Shown: positions 25,881-36,664, counted from the first letter of the stretch. The stretch: 64,000 bases of DNA from Burkholderia sp. WSM2230 (GCF_000472445.1 NZ_AXAJ01000007.1:186750-250749); one strand, 5' to 3'. Numbers and translations are program-made. The notes: generated by a model from the letters alone, not told the origin.

Positions 25881-27173
25881 TCAAATGTGCTTGACGAGCC
25901 TGAAGTGATACAGCCCAATACATGCCAGGCTCAGCGCCGCGCATGCCATCAGATAGAACGCGGGCGACAGCGGATCGTGAGTCGCGCCGATCATTGCGGT
26001 GACGAGCCACGGCGTGAATCCGCCGAACACCATCACGCCGATGTTGTAGCTGAAGCCGAGTCCCGTACTGCGAACGCTGGTCGGAAAGAGCGATGAGAGC
26101 ACGGCGGCGAGCGGGCCGAAGTAGATCGCCTTCAATGCGCCGGCGAGCGACATGATTGTCATCAGCACCGCAAACGAAGGGCTTTTGATGAGCCAGACGA
26201 AGCACGGGTAGATCGTCGCGAGCGTGGCGATTGCGGAAATCACCATCATGCGGCTGCGGCCATAGCGATCGGACAGGTGGCCCATGAGCGGAGTAAAGAC
26301 CATCAGGATCGTGCCGGTGACCACCGTTGCCGCGAATCCCGTCGATGCCGGCAAGTGTAGTTGCTTTACCGCGTAGGTCGGCATGTAGAGAATCATCAGA
26401 TAGCTCGCGGCGGTCGACACGGCCATGATGCCCGCTGCGATCAGAATGCGACCCTTGCTGTGCGTGAGCAGTTCACGCACCGGCGCATTGTGCGTGGTCG
26501 CCTGGCCGGCCGCAGGCAGCGTATCGTCGATATGCTTGCGGATATAGAGGCCAACCGGCGCGACCAGTAGACCGAAGATGAAGGGCGCGCGCCAGCCCCA
26601 CGATTCGATTTGCGCCGGCGAAAGTTGCGTGCTGAGCGCGAGTCCCGCGCATGAGGCGAGCACCGTGCTCATCCCTTGACTGGAGAACTGCCAGCTGCCG
26701 AGGAACGCCTTGCGTTTGCTTTTCTGTTCGATCATGAGGGCTGTGCCGCTGCCGAATTCGCCGCCAGTCGAGAAAGAAATCAGAATGCGCGCCGTCATCA
26801 GGCCGATGGGCGCCGCGAGACCGATCGACGCGTAAGTCGGAATCACCGCACAGATCAGCGTGCCTATCGTGGTGAGCGCGAGCGATACGAGCAGCGCCGC
26901 CTTGCGGCCGCGCTGGTCCGCATAACGGCCGAGCAGCAGCGCACCGAGCGGCCGGAACACATACGAAAGACCAAACGTGCCGAACGTGAGCAGCAGCGAG
27001 ACGGTTTCGTCGTGAGCGGGAAAGAAGAGCTTCGAGAGCGTCACCGCGAAAAAGCCATATGCGGCGAAGTCGAACCACTCGAGCGCATTGCCGATGCTGG
27101 TCGCGACGATCAGGCGCCGCATGGGCGTCGCGCTTGTCTGCTGCACGCGGTCTTCGATGACAGTCGAGTTCAT
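25881..27173 (-). CDS. MHS-family MFS transporter (metabolite:H+ symporter)
   Basis: About 430 residues with 12 transmembrane segments. Family marks are GNALEWFDFAAYGFFAV in TM1, FRPLGALLLGRYADQRGRKA in loop 2-3, and RILISFSTGGEFGSGTALMI. The family (ProP, KgtP, citrate and shikimate carriers) imports carboxylates or zwitterions with protons. ATG 27173 is chosen over an upstream TTG because GGAAC precedes it and the family N-terminus begins there. It lies between the M20 peptidase gene (65 bp upstream) and the PLP enzyme gene. Confidence 0.88.
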   Translation of the reverse strand: MNSTVIEDRVQQTSATPMRRLIVATSIGNALEWFDFAAYGFFAVTLSKLFFPAHDETVSLLLTFGTFGLSYVFRPLGALLLGRYADQRGRKAALLVSLALTTIGTLICAVIPTYASIGLAAPIGLMTARILISFSTGGEFGSGTALMIEQKSKRKAFLGSWQFSSQGMSTVLASCAGLALSTQLSPAQIESWGWRAPFIFGLLVAPVGLYIRKHIDDTLPAAGQATTHNAPVRELLTHSKGRILIAAGIMAVSTAASYLMILYMPTYAVKQLHLPASTGFAATVVTGTILMVFTPLMGHLSDRYGRSRMMVISAIATLATIYPCFVWLIKSPSFAVLMTIMSLAGALKAIYFGPLAAVLSSLFPTSVRSTGLGFSYNIGVMVFGGFTPWLVTAMIGATHDPLSPAFYLMACAALSLACIGLYHFRLVKHI

Positions 27174-27237
27174 AATGTGTGTTCCGTGCAAGAGGCCCAA
27201 GGTGTCGGAAACAGCGGAAACAGCGCGGAAAACTGCG

Positions 27238-28626
27238 TCAACGGATGTGCGGAACGTCGGCCTCGCCCAGATCCCAGAACACGCCGGTCATCAGTTGCAA
27301 GGCTTCTTGCACGACCGGCGCGAGCACGTGTTCGTCGGGCGCGTGCTGGCGGCACCCTGGATACGAATGCGGGATCCAGATCGTCGCGAGACCCAGCGTG
27401 TCGGCGAAACACTCGTTCGGAATCGTGCCGCCGAGGTTGGGCAGCAGCGTCACCGGCTTACCGGTCGATGCCTCGATGGAGCGCTCTGTGAACGCAACCC
27501 ACGGGTCGTTCGGGTCGAGCCGCGTTGCGTTGCCTGACGCCTCGATCGTGACCTCGATGTCTTCAAAGCCTTCGCGCGCAAGGTGCGCCTCGATCAGTTC
27601 CTGGGCGCGCTGCCAGTCGGTGCCGACTACGAAGCGCAACTGGCAAACGGCCTGCGCCTCGCGCGGAATCGCGCTCACCGGGTTGGCCACGTTGCCCGAT
27701 TGCATCGCAAGCACTTCCAGTGTGTTCCATGCGAAGACGCGTTCAGCGGGCGTGAGACCGGGCTCGCCCCAGTTCGGCGAGAGCGGCGGATCGCCTTCGT
27801 CGGTGCCGATCTGCAGATGCATGACGCGCTCGCGAACTTGCGGCGGAACAGGCGGCGGCAGTAGGCCGTTCACGCGGATACGGCCATGACCGTCGACGAG
27901 ACTCGCGAGTGCATTGGCGAGCACGGTCGCGGGATTTGCCAGCACGCCGCCCCAGTTGCCCGAGTGCCGGGCGCCAAATGCATTGGCTACGCTCAGCCTG
28001 AAATGCAATGCGCCGCGCGAGCCGAGGAACACCGTGGGCGACGCGGCGCGCTGGCGCGGCCCGTCAGAGGCGATCAGAAGATCAGCGGACAAACGCTCGC
28101 GCAAGTTTGCGCAGATCATGCCGAGCCCGGGCGATCCCACTTCCTCGCCCATTTCGAAGACGATCTTCGCGTTGAAGCCAAGCTCGCCGCGTTCGGCAAA
28201 CACTGCCGCAAGCGCGGCGAAATTGATGGAATGCTGAGCCTTGTTGTCCGCGATGCCGCGGCCATACCAGCGTTCGCCTTCCACGCGTACTTGCCAGGGT
28301 GAGCGTTCGTTGGTCCAGTTGGCGGCGTCGCCGTCGATCACATCGCCGTGGCCGTATAGGAGCACGGTTGGCCGAGCCGGCGATTCAATGCGTTCGCCGA
28401 CCAGAAACGGCGGCATGCCGCGCACAGGGTTTTCCACGATCTCCCAGGTAAACCCTAGTGTGTTGAGTTCGCCGCCGATCTCTTCCGAAAGGTACTGGCG
28501 CAGCAGCGGCGCCGCGTCGGCGCGCTGACTTTCAGTCGCGAGGGCGACGCGCCGGCTCAAGGTGTCGAGGAAGTCGCCGCTGTCGAAGTGCGAGCGGACA
28601 AGGGCAAGAGCGCTGTGTCGGGACAT
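27238..28626 (-). CDS. M20-family metallopeptidase/amidohydrolase
   Basis: A 462-residue zinc-dependent M20 hydrolase. Metal and catalytic residues are in place: His93 and Asp95 (YGHGDV), Asp127 (GRGIADNKAQ), Glu161-Glu162 (EMGEEVGSPG), Asp188 (ASDGPR), and His428 (HAPDEH). Family members cleave peptides, carbamoyl or acyl groups from amino acids. It is the first gene of the leftward operon and is divergent from the LysR gene at 28803. The function within the pathway is inferred: it probably releases an amino compound handled by the downstream PLP enzyme. Confidence 0.88.
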   Translation of the reverse strand: MSRHSALALVRSHFDSGDFLDTLSRRVALATESQRADAAPLLRQYLSEEIGGELNTLGFTWEIVENPVRGMPPFLVGERIESPARPTVLLYGHGDVIDGDAANWTNERSPWQVRVEGERWYGRGIADNKAQHSINFAALAAVFAERGELGFNAKIVFEMGEEVGSPGLGMICANLRERLSADLLIASDGPRQRAASPTVFLGSRGALHFRLSVANAFGARHSGNWGGVLANPATVLANALASLVDGHGRIRVNGLLPPPVPPQVRERVMHLQIGTDEGDPPLSPNWGEPGLTPAERVFAWNTLEVLAMQSGNVANPVSAIPREAQAVCQLRFVVGTDWQRAQELIEAHLAREGFEDIEVTIEASGNATRLDPNDPWVAFTERSIEASTGKPVTLLPNLGGTIPNECFADTLGLATIWIPHSYPGCRQHAPDEHVLAPVVQEALQLMTGVFWDLGEADVPHIR

Positions 28627-28708
28627 GTCGTAGGGCTGATTTCAAAGTCGAGTGTCCCCAGAGTAGCCCGCTGCCAGTATTTTTGTATTCGCAATCAAAC
28701 AAGGTACA

Positions 28709-28725
28709 TTTGCGTTGAACGCAAA
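28709..28725. promoter_or_regulatory. LysR-type box in the M20/lysR divergent region
   Basis: A 17-bp dyad, TTTGCG-TTGAA-CGCAAA, containing a T-N11-A core (T28711, A28723). It sits between the divergent M20 operon and lysR genes, 78 bp before the lysR start, the usual place for an LTTR recognition site. Confidence 0.6.
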
Positions 28726-28802
28726 GCTCGTCTGTCACACCCAGTCTCCGGCTGCCGCCCGCGCGCGGCCGGAGTCTGCAAGCCCGCTCGCTCATAAACG
28801 TC

Positions 28803-29720
28803 ATGCGCAAACTGCTGGAGCCTTCGCTGTACTACTTTTCGGTGGTCGCTCAAACCGGCTCGCTGACATCGGCGACCGAGAAGCTCGGCCTCACCGTGTC
28901 CGCCTTGAGCCGGCATATCGCGAAGCTCGAGGGCGACATTGGCGTGCCTCTGTTCGAGCGACACGCGCGCGGCATGGTGCTGTCGCACGCGGGGCGGCTG
29001 CTGTTTCGTCACGCGCAGCGCACGCTCACGGACGCGCAAGCTGTATTCGATGAAATCCAGGGCGACGAGCGGCGCCGCGCGCGCACGCTGACGATCGCAT
29101 GCACCGAAGGCTTCGCGTTCGACTTTCTGCCTGTGTCTTTAGGCGCGTTTTGCGCGAAGCATCCCGACGTCGCGATCCAGCTCGAGGTTGTGCCCGCAGA
29201 ACGCGCGAGTCAGATGCTGCTGTCGGGCGAAGCCTTGTTCTCGCTCGCTTTCACGTTCAAGCCGGAGCCGGGCGTGGTCGTGCAGTTCACGCAGCGCGCG
29301 CCGGTCATGGCGCTGATGCACGACGATCATCCGCTCGCGAGCAGGACGGGAGTCGCGCTGAAGGATCTCGCCGCTTATCCCGTGCTGCTGCAGGACAAGG
29401 GCACGACGAACCGGCAACTGTTCGACATTGCATGCAGCGTCGAGGGCATTGAAATAGAACCGATGATGACGAGCCGCTACGTCGCCGCGCTCTACCGTTT
29501 TGCACAGGCGGTGCCGGACGCGATCATGCCGTCGGGCTATGTGTCGGTGGCAAAGCGTCTTGCGGTGGACCGCCTCACAGCAATTCCCTTCGATAATCCG
29601 TTGCTCGCGCAACGACGTCTGCAAGTGATCACGCTCGCGGGTCGTCAGCTCGACGATCTCGCGCAGGAGTGTCTTGACTGGATCGTCGAGGACCTGAAGC
29701 GGACTTCCGAGCGGGCGTGA
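28803..29720 (+). CDS. LysR-family transcriptional regulator
   Basis: A 305-residue LTTR. The helix-turn-helix is in residues 8-60 (YYFSVVAQTGSLTSATEKLG, then LTVSALSRHIAKLE). An effector domain with the periplasmic-binding-protein fold starts at about 93 (ARTLTIACTEGFAFDFLP). It is divergent from the M20 operon with a dyad in the gap, so it most likely controls that operon in response to its substrate. The downstream neighbour is convergent. Confidence 0.9.
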   Translation: MRKLLEPSLYYFSVVAQTGSLTSATEKLGLTVSALSRHIAKLEGDIGVPLFERHARGMVLSHAGRLLFRHAQRTLTDAQAVFDEIQGDERRRARTLTIACTEGFAFDFLPVSLGAFCAKHPDVAIQLEVVPAERASQMLLSGEALFSLAFTFKPEPGVVVQFTQRAPVMALMHDDHPLASRTGVALKDLAAYPVLLQDKGTTNRQLFDIACSVEGIEIEPMMTSRYVAALYRFAQAVPDAIMPSGYVSVAKRLAVDRLTAIPFDNPLLAQRRLQVITLAGRQLDDLAQECLDWIVEDLKRTSERA

Positions 29721-29792
29721 GGGGCGCGAATGCGTGTTAAGGAACGCGAAAGGACACTCAGCGGCCTCGCATTGAGCCGCGTATTGCGTGGG

Positions 29793-30695
29793 TCATGCCG
29801 GCTTTAGCAGCGTCCGCCATTCGGGCAGGCCACCTTGCTTGTCGAGTGCTTCGACAAGCGGCAGGGCGCGCGCAGCGAGCTGCTCCTGCACGTCGGCGAC
29901 GGCGCTTGCGAGCGCGCTCGACATGCCGAGACCCTCGAGCATCGACGCCGCTTCGCGCATTTCTTCCGCGCGACGCTGACCATGCTCGACCACTCTGCCG
30001 ATCAGATACGCTTCATAGCCGGCGTCCCAGCCCACACCGGGAAAGGTCGCTGCGAGCGAAGCGAGCACGCGGCCGTCGACATCGAATTGACGCGCGGCGA
30101 GCATCGACTGAACGCACAGCGCTTCCATGCCCTTGATCATGATGCTGCGGCACAGTTTGATTGCCGAGGCGAGGCCGACTTCCTGCGCGACTGCTTCACA
30201 GCGCATGCCGTGTCCGTTCAGCAGTTCCGCCGTTTGCGCGGCAGCACGGCCGCCCAGCAGCATCGGCACACGTATGCCTTGCGGCGGCACCGGCGCCATG
30301 ACCGCGGCTTCCACGTAATCGGCGCCGCTTTGCTGAACCGCCACGCTGTTGCGCTGCTTGACGGCGGGCGACACCGAGTTCAGATCGATAAAAATCTGGC
30401 CCACCGTGAGACACGCAGCGGCAGCGCTCGCAACCGCTTCGGCCTGGCTCGCGGTGACGGCGGAGAAGACGAGCTGCGCATCGCGCAACGCGGATGCGAG
30501 ATCGTCAGCAACGTGCGCGCCGCTCTGCTGTGCGCGCTCGACGATCGCGCCGCGCGTAGCCGCGTCTTGCAGCTTGATGTCGAAGGTGGACACGGTGCGG
30601 CCGGCCTCGGTGAATGCGCGCGCGAAAACCGGACCGACCTCGCCGAAGCCGATGATCGCAATCCGAGCCACGGACTGTTGGGGCGACTGGGACAT
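29793..30695 (-). CDS. NAD(P)-dependent 3-hydroxyisobutyrate-dehydrogenase-like enzyme with DUF1932
   Basis: A 300-residue beta-hydroxyacid dehydrogenase relative. The Rossmann motif is IGFGEVGPVFARAF (about residues 14-27), with VFSAVTASQAEAV as the second strand-loop. The C-terminal half is helical and includes IKLCRSIMIKGMEALCVQSM, typical of DUF1932 proteins. GGAGTG precedes ATG 30695. It is the last gene of the leftward iclR-MFS-ligJ-ligK operon, 56 bp after ligK. An oxidation linked to the 4-oxalomesaconate branch is possible, but its substrate is not known to me. Confidence 0.8.
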   Translation of the reverse strand: MSQSPQQSVARIAIIGFGEVGPVFARAFTEAGRTVSTFDIKLQDAATRGAIVERAQQSGAHVADDLASALRDAQLVFSAVTASQAEAVASAAAACLTVGQIFIDLNSVSPAVKQRNSVAVQQSGADYVEAAVMAPVPPQGIRVPMLLGGRAAAQTAELLNGHGMRCEAVAQEVGLASAIKLCRSIMIKGMEALCVQSMLAARQFDVDGRVLASLAATFPGVGWDAGYEAYLIGRVVEHGQRRAEEMREAASMLEGLGMSSALASAVADVQEQLAARALPLVEALDKQGGLPEWRTLLKPA

Positions 30696-30751
30696 TGAGG
30701 CACTCCGTAATTGCGTTAGAGAACGAGCGAAGCCGCGCGCGCGGCACACAC

Positions 30752-31435
30752 TCAGTCGATGTAGCGCAGCCCCAGTTGCTTCAACGGCTCGCGCATCTGA
30801 TACATGTCGAGGCCGAGCACGCCGGAGGCGAGCTTCTCGCGTTTTTGCGCTTCGTTCGCCTCGCGTGCGCTGGCCTTTTCGAGCGTCTGTTGTGCTTTCG
30901 CCGCCGGCACGACGACCACGCCGTCCTGATCGGCGACGATCACATCGCCCGGTGTGACCAACGCGCCTGCGCAAACCACCGGAATGTTCACCGAGCCAAG
31001 CGTGGCCTTGATCGTGCCCTTCGCCGAAATCGCCTTGCTCCAGACCGGGAAGCCCATTTCGGTGAGCACGCTCACGTCGCGCACGCCTGCGTCGATGATC
31101 AGGGCCCGCGCGCCGCGCGCCTTGAAGCTCGTTGCCAGCAGGTCGCCGAAATAGCCGTCGGTGCAATCGGCGGTGACGGCCGCCACTACCACGTCGCCCG
31201 GTTGAATCTGTTCGGCGGCGACGTGCAGCATCCAGTTGTCGCCGGGATGCAGCAGCACTGTGACGGCGGTGCCGAAGGCATGCGCGCCGGTGTAGATCGG
31301 GCGCATGTAAGGCTTCATCAGACCGACACGTCCCATCGCTTCGTGCACGGTAGCGCTGCCGAGCGCGCCGAGGCCGTCCGCGACGCCGCTGTTTGCGCGC
31401 GCGATGTTGCGATAAACCACTCCGAGTTCGTACAT
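30752..31435 (-). CDS. ligK: 4-carboxy-4-hydroxy-2-oxoadipate aldolase (RraA-fold class II pyruvate aldolase)
   Basis: A 227-residue member of the HMG/CHA aldolase family (LigK, ProA, GalC). Family marks are [38 protein letters not shown], and the substrate/metal motif Arg119-Asp120 in [20 protein letters not shown]. It splits 4-carboxy-4-hydroxy-2-oxoadipate into pyruvate and oxaloacetate, the last step of protocatechuate 4,5-cleavage and gallate breakdown. It starts 2 bp after the ligJ stop, in the order of the pathway. The open frame extends upstream, but ATG 31435 gives the standard N-terminus. Confidence 0.9.
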   Translation of the reverse strand: MYELGVVYRNIARANSGVADGLGALGSATVHEAMGRVGLMKPYMRPIYTGAHAFGTAVTVLLHPGDNWMLHVAAEQIQPGDVVVAAVTADCTDGYFGDLLATSFKARGARALIIDAGVRDVSVLTEMGFPVWSKAISAKGTIKATLGSVNIPVVCAGALVTPGDVIVADQDGVVVVPAAKAQQTLEKASAREANEAQKREKLASGVLGLDMYQMREPLKQLGLRYID

Positions 31436-31437
31436 GT

Positions 31438-32463
31438 TCAACGTCCTTGTGCTTTGAGTGCGGTATCGAGGCGCGGATAGACGCGCCGCGCGTTGCCTTC
31501 GTAGATCTTGTAGCGCTGTTCCGGATTCATATCCGCCGCTTCGACATAGCGTTTGGTGTCGTCGAAGTAGTGGCCCGTTTGCGGATCGATGCCGCGCACG
31601 GCGCCGATCATCTCGCTTGCGAACAGAATGTTGTCGACGGGAATCACTTTCGTGAGCAGGTCGATGCCGGGCTGGTGATAGACGCAGGTGTCGAAGAAGA
31701 TGTTCTTCAGCAGATGCTCTTCGAGCAGCGGCTTCTTCATTTCCTGCGCGAGGCCGCGAAAGCGTCCCCAGTGATAGGGCACCGCGCCGCCGCCGTGCGG
31801 AATCACGAACCTGAGCGCAGGGAAGTCGCGGAACAGGTCGGACGTGAGGCACTGCATGAAGGCGGTCGTATCCGCATTCAGATAATGGGCGCCGGTGGTG
31901 TGAAAGCACGCGTTGCAGCTCGTGCTCACATGCACCATCGCCGGAATGTCGTACTCGACCATCTTCTCGTAGATCGGATACCAGTAGCGGTCGGAAAGCG
32001 GCGGGCTCGTCCAGTGGCCGCCCGACGGATCGGGATTCAGATTGATCGCGACATTGCCGTACTGCTCGACGCACTTGACGAGTTCGGGAATGCAGGTGGC
32101 GACATCCACGCCCGGGCTTTGCGGCAGCATGGCAGCGGGAATGAAGTTCTCGGGGAACAGTTGGCTCACGCGGTAGCACAGTTCGTTGCAGATCGCGGCC
32201 CACGTGCTCGACACATTGAAGTCGCCAATGTGATGTGCCATGAAGCTTGCGCGCGGGCTGAACACGGTGAGGTCGAGGCCGCGCTCGCGCATCAGGCGCA
32301 ACTGGTTCGTTTCAATCGACTCGCGTAGTTCGTCGTCGCTGATTTGCAGTTCGGACGGCTTGGGCGCGTCAGTGGGATTGCCGAGCGTGGCGATCTGGCG
32401 ATTGCGCCAGTTTTCCAGCGCCTTGGGCGCGGTCGTGTAGTGACCGTGAATGTCGATGATCAT
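31438..32463 (-). CDS. ligJ: 4-oxalomesaconate hydratase (amidohydrolase superfamily, LigJ type)
   Basis: A 341-residue protein, the typical LigJ length. Near-diagnostic segments are [20 protein letters not shown] (metal-binding HGH), [54 protein letters not shown], and [17 protein letters not shown]. It hydrates 4-oxalomesaconate to 4-carboxy-4-hydroxy-2-oxoadipate, the substrate of the adjacent aldolase. GGAG lies before ATG 32463. No ring-cleavage dioxygenase or CHMS dehydrogenase is in the window, so the upper pathway must be elsewhere. Confidence 0.92.
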   Translation of the reverse strand: MIIDIHGHYTTAPKALENWRNRQIATLGNPTDAPKPSELQISDDELRESIETNQLRLMRERGLDLTVFSPRASFMAHHIGDFNVSSTWAAICNELCYRVSQLFPENFIPAAMLPQSPGVDVATCIPELVKCVEQYGNVAINLNPDPSGGHWTSPPLSDRYWYPIYEKMVEYDIPAMVHVSTSCNACFHTTGAHYLNADTTAFMQCLTSDLFRDFPALRFVIPHGGGAVPYHWGRFRGLAQEMKKPLLEEHLLKNIFFDTCVYHQPGIDLLTKVIPVDNILFASEMIGAVRGIDPQTGHYFDDTKRYVEAADMNPEQRYKIYEGNARRVYPRLDTALKAQGR

Positions 32464-32501
32464 GCATGTACTCCGAATTGAAATGCCGTGCGGCGAAAGC
32501 T

Positions 32502-33812
32502 TCAGCGTGGCAGTGCGGTATCTGTGCGCTGCGCTGCCATGTCTTCTTCGTGGATTGCCCTGTCCGCGCTGTTTGCAGCGCTGACGTGGGACAGATCGCG
32601 CCCGCGTGTTTCTGGCAGCATCAGCGCGGCAATCACGACGAGCGCATACGACGCGCACGCGCACATGCCCATCGCGGCGCCGAGGTCGAGCTTCGCGCTC
32701 AGCACGCCGACCATTGCGGGCATGATTGCGCCGATCGCGCGTCCCGCGTTGCCGCACAGGCCTTGCGCCGAAGCGCGGATGCGCGTCGGGAAGAGTTCTG
32801 CGATATAGGCGCCGGTGCCTGCCGCCGTGCCGGATTGCAGCGTGCCGAGCACGAACCCCAACACGAGCGTGACCGGCAGCGTGATGGGCGCGAGCGTATA
32901 AGTCGCGACAGCGACGGCTTGCAGGAACGCGATCACAATGAACGTGCGGCGTCGGCCGAAACGGTCCGCCATCCAGCCGTTCAGAAACGCGCCGGCGAAC
33001 GAGCCGAGAATGTTGATCGCGAGATAGCCGCCAATGTTGGTGATCGACAGATGCAGCACCAGCTTCAGATAGGCGGGCAGCCACGTGATCATCACGTAGT
33101 TGCCGCCGTAGATGCCGAACGTCAGCAGGATGGCCCTGAAAGTCGTCACGCGGGTCGAGCGGTCGAACACGGCCCAGATGCTCGGGCGGTCCGCCGCATG
33201 CTCGCGGCGAATCTGCGCGAACACGGGCGCTTCCTGAATGTGACGGCGAATCCACAGTACGAGCAGCGTGGGCAGAATGCCGATTGCGAAGAGCACGCGC
33301 CACGCCCATTCGGGCTGCAACGAACTGAAGATGAGGGTGGAAAGCAGCACCGCCACGCCGTAGCCCACGGCCCAGCCGGCCTGCAGCGAGCCCACCGCGC
33401 GGCCACGCACCTGCGGGCGAATCGTCTCGCTGATCAGCACGGCGCCCACCGCCCATTCGCCGCCGAAGCCGAGACCTTGCAGACCGCGCGTGATCATCAG
33501 TTGACCGAACGAATTGGTGAACGCGGAGAGCAGCGTGAAAGCGGAGAACCACAGAATCGTGATTTGTAAAACGCGCACGCGTCCGTAGCGATCGGCGAGG
33601 ATGCCTGCGATCCAGCCGCCAAGCGACGCCATGATCAGCACGGTGGTGCCGAGCACGCCCGCCTGACCGCGTGTCATGCCCCACAGCGCGATTAGCGTGG
33701 GAATGGCGAGCGCGTACATCTGCGTGTCCATCGCATCGAGTCCCCAGCCGCTGAAGCACGCCCAATAGGTGCGCTTCTCGGACTTCGTCAGCTCGGTGTA
33801 CCACTTAAGCAT
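32502..33812 (-). CDS. MFS transporter, aromatic acid:H+ symporter-like
   Basis: A 436-residue, 12-helix MFS protein. Loop 2-3 is GWIAGILADRYGRVRVLQI, and TM4-5 carries RGLQGLGFGGEWAVGAVLIS. The DAMDTQMYALAIPTL start of TM1 resembles AAHS and sialic-acid carriers. ATG 33812 follows AGGAGAAC and comes 1 bp after the iclR stop, so it is translationally linked. With ligJ and ligK behind it, uptake of an aromatic or tricarboxylic acid is the likely role (inference). Confidence 0.87.
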   Translation of the reverse strand: MLKWYTELTKSEKRTYWACFSGWGLDAMDTQMYALAIPTLIALWGMTRGQAGVLGTTVLIMASLGGWIAGILADRYGRVRVLQITILWFSAFTLLSAFTNSFGQLMITRGLQGLGFGGEWAVGAVLISETIRPQVRGRAVGSLQAGWAVGYGVAVLLSTLIFSSLQPEWAWRVLFAIGILPTLLVLWIRRHIQEAPVFAQIRREHAADRPSIWAVFDRSTRVTTFRAILLTFGIYGGNYVMITWLPAYLKLVLHLSITNIGGYLAINILGSFAGAFLNGWMADRFGRRRTFIVIAFLQAVAVATYTLAPITLPVTLVLGFVLGTLQSGTAAGTGAYIAELFPTRIRASAQGLCGNAGRAIGAIMPAMVGVLSAKLDLGAAMGMCACASYALVVIAALMLPETRGRDLSHVSAANSADRAIHEEDMAAQRTDTALPR

Positions 33813-33813
33813 T

Positions 33814-34650
33814 CTAGTTCTCCTGCGTTTGGCCGGACGCTTCCGGATGTCCGTCTTGTGGTTCACGGCGTCCAATGTCTACTCGCTCAGATGCCGCGTT
33901 GATTGCCGCTGCCGCCAGCAAAGGCTCAGGGTCGCCGCCCAGCGCCTTCGTCACGCGCGCGGCGAAGTCGAGCAGGCGCGGGCGGTAGCGCTCCATTTCT
34001 TCCATGCCCATGCGGGCGGACGGCCCGACGATGCCGAGCGCGCCCACCAGTTCCTGGCCGACGCGGAATACGGGCGCCGAAATGCCGGAGGTTTCGCGGT
34101 CGCGTTCTCCCATCGACAGATACACGTAGCGCGAGCGCACCGTGTCGTACGGCTCGCCGGGTTCGCCCGCGAATGCGAGCAGCACACGGCCGCCCGCGCC
34201 GCGTTCGAGCGGCTGAGTGTCGCCTTGCTGCACCTCCGCGCGAATCGAGTGACGCGACGCAATGCGATAGAGACACACGCGGTGATCGCGCTCGCGCACA
34301 TGAAACGAGACCGCCTCGCCGGTTTCGGCGCTGAGCTCCTTCATGGCAGGCAGCAGGATGTCGCGCAGATCGAAGCCGGCCTCATAGACGGCGCTCAGAT
34401 GCATCGCGGCCGAGCCGATCCAGAAGCGCCCGTCGTCGCGGCGGATCAGAAGCTGGTGATGACACAGCGCCTGCGCAAGCCGCGACAGCGTGCTCTTGTA
34501 AAGCCCGGTGCGCACCGAAAGCTCGGTGAGCGTGAGCGGTTCGTCGTTGCGACGAAACGCGAAAAGGATCGACGCGGCGCGGTCGAGCACGTCGATGCCG
34601 CTCGAGGTGACGCCTTGCGGCGTGCGCGCCGTGTCGCTGCTGCGGGCCAT
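33814..34650 (-). CDS. IclR-family transcriptional regulator
   Basis: A 278-residue IclR-type regulator. The N-terminal winged helix spans about 17-80 (VLDRAASILFAFRRNDEPLT, then LSVRTGLYKSTLSRLAQAL). The effector domain follows (AVSFHVRERDHRVCLYRIAS, GAGGRVLLAF). It is the first gene of the left catabolic arm and probably autoregulated, since a 17-bp palindrome lies 16 bp before its start. Family members of this type sense aromatic acids. The C-terminal ~30 residues are polar and likely disordered. Confidence 0.9.
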   Translation of the reverse strand: MARSSDTARTPQGVTSSGIDVLDRAASILFAFRRNDEPLTLTELSVRTGLYKSTLSRLAQALCHHQLLIRRDDGRFWIGSAAMHLSAVYEAGFDLRDILLPAMKELSAETGEAVSFHVRERDHRVCLYRIASRHSIRAEVQQGDTQPLERGAGGRVLLAFAGEPGEPYDTVRSRYVYLSMGERDRETSGISAPVFRVGQELVGALGIVGPSARMGMEEMERYRPRLLDFAARVTKALGGDPEPLLAAAAINAASERVDIGRREPQDGHPEASGQTQEN

Positions 34651-34666
34651 AGCTGTCTCCCGTTTG

Positions 34667-34683
34667 GTTCTATCGGATAGAAC
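34667..34683. promoter_or_regulatory. IclR-type operator palindrome
   Basis: GTTCTATC-G-GATAGAAC is a perfect 17-bp palindrome just upstream of iclR. A related half-site GGATGGAAC lies at 34695-34703. Size, symmetry and position suit an IclR dimer site controlling the leftward operon. Confidence 0.65.
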
Positions 34684-34782
34684 TGATAATCGTTGGATGG
34701 AACAATGCTATTCCCATCGTCTGGCGGCGTCAATCGTCGGCGCCTCTCAGGACTCGGTGATATCCCCGAGCGACAGGAGTGG

Positions 34783-34798
34783 ATGGTATCGCTACCAT
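34783..34798. promoter_or_regulatory. LacI-type operator, copy 1
   Basis: ATGGTA-TCGC-TACCAT has perfect 6-bp arms with a central four bases differing from copy 2 by one base. Its centre is 64 bp (about six helical turns) from the centre of copy 2, suited to looping by a tetrameric or paired regulator. Confidence 0.65.
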
Positions 34799-34814
34799 CG
34801 CAGTCATCCCGAAA

Positions 34815-34854
34815 GCTACCGTCCCGCCAGCAAGCGTTATGGCGGGATGGTAGC
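34815..34854 (+). promoter_or_regulatory. 15-bp hairpin overlapping operator copy 2
   Basis: GCTACCGTCCCGCCA (34815-34829) pairs with TGGCGGGATGGTAGC (34840-34854) around a 10-base loop; the one non-Watson-Crick position is a G-U pair in RNA. It ends 18 bases before the GTG start of the dehydratase. If it is transcribed it would form a strong structure in the leader, competing with self-pairing of the 16-bp palindrome. Confidence 0.5.
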
Positions 34855-34862
34855 GCTACCAT
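34847..34862. promoter_or_regulatory. LacI-type operator, copy 2 (perfect palindrome)
   Basis: ATGGTAGCGCTACCAT is a perfect 16-bp palindrome with the central CG step typical of LacI/GalR-family sites. It nearly matches the xyl-box known from Xanthomonas (TGGTAGCGCTAACA), a LacI-family site for pentose/xylan genes. The LacI/GntR-type regulator at 38961 is the natural candidate. Confidence 0.7.
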
Positions 34863-34872
34863 GGAGACGTCA

Positions 34873-36648
<1,776 letters not shown>

Positions 36649-36664
36649 TTCAAACGGAGTCCTT

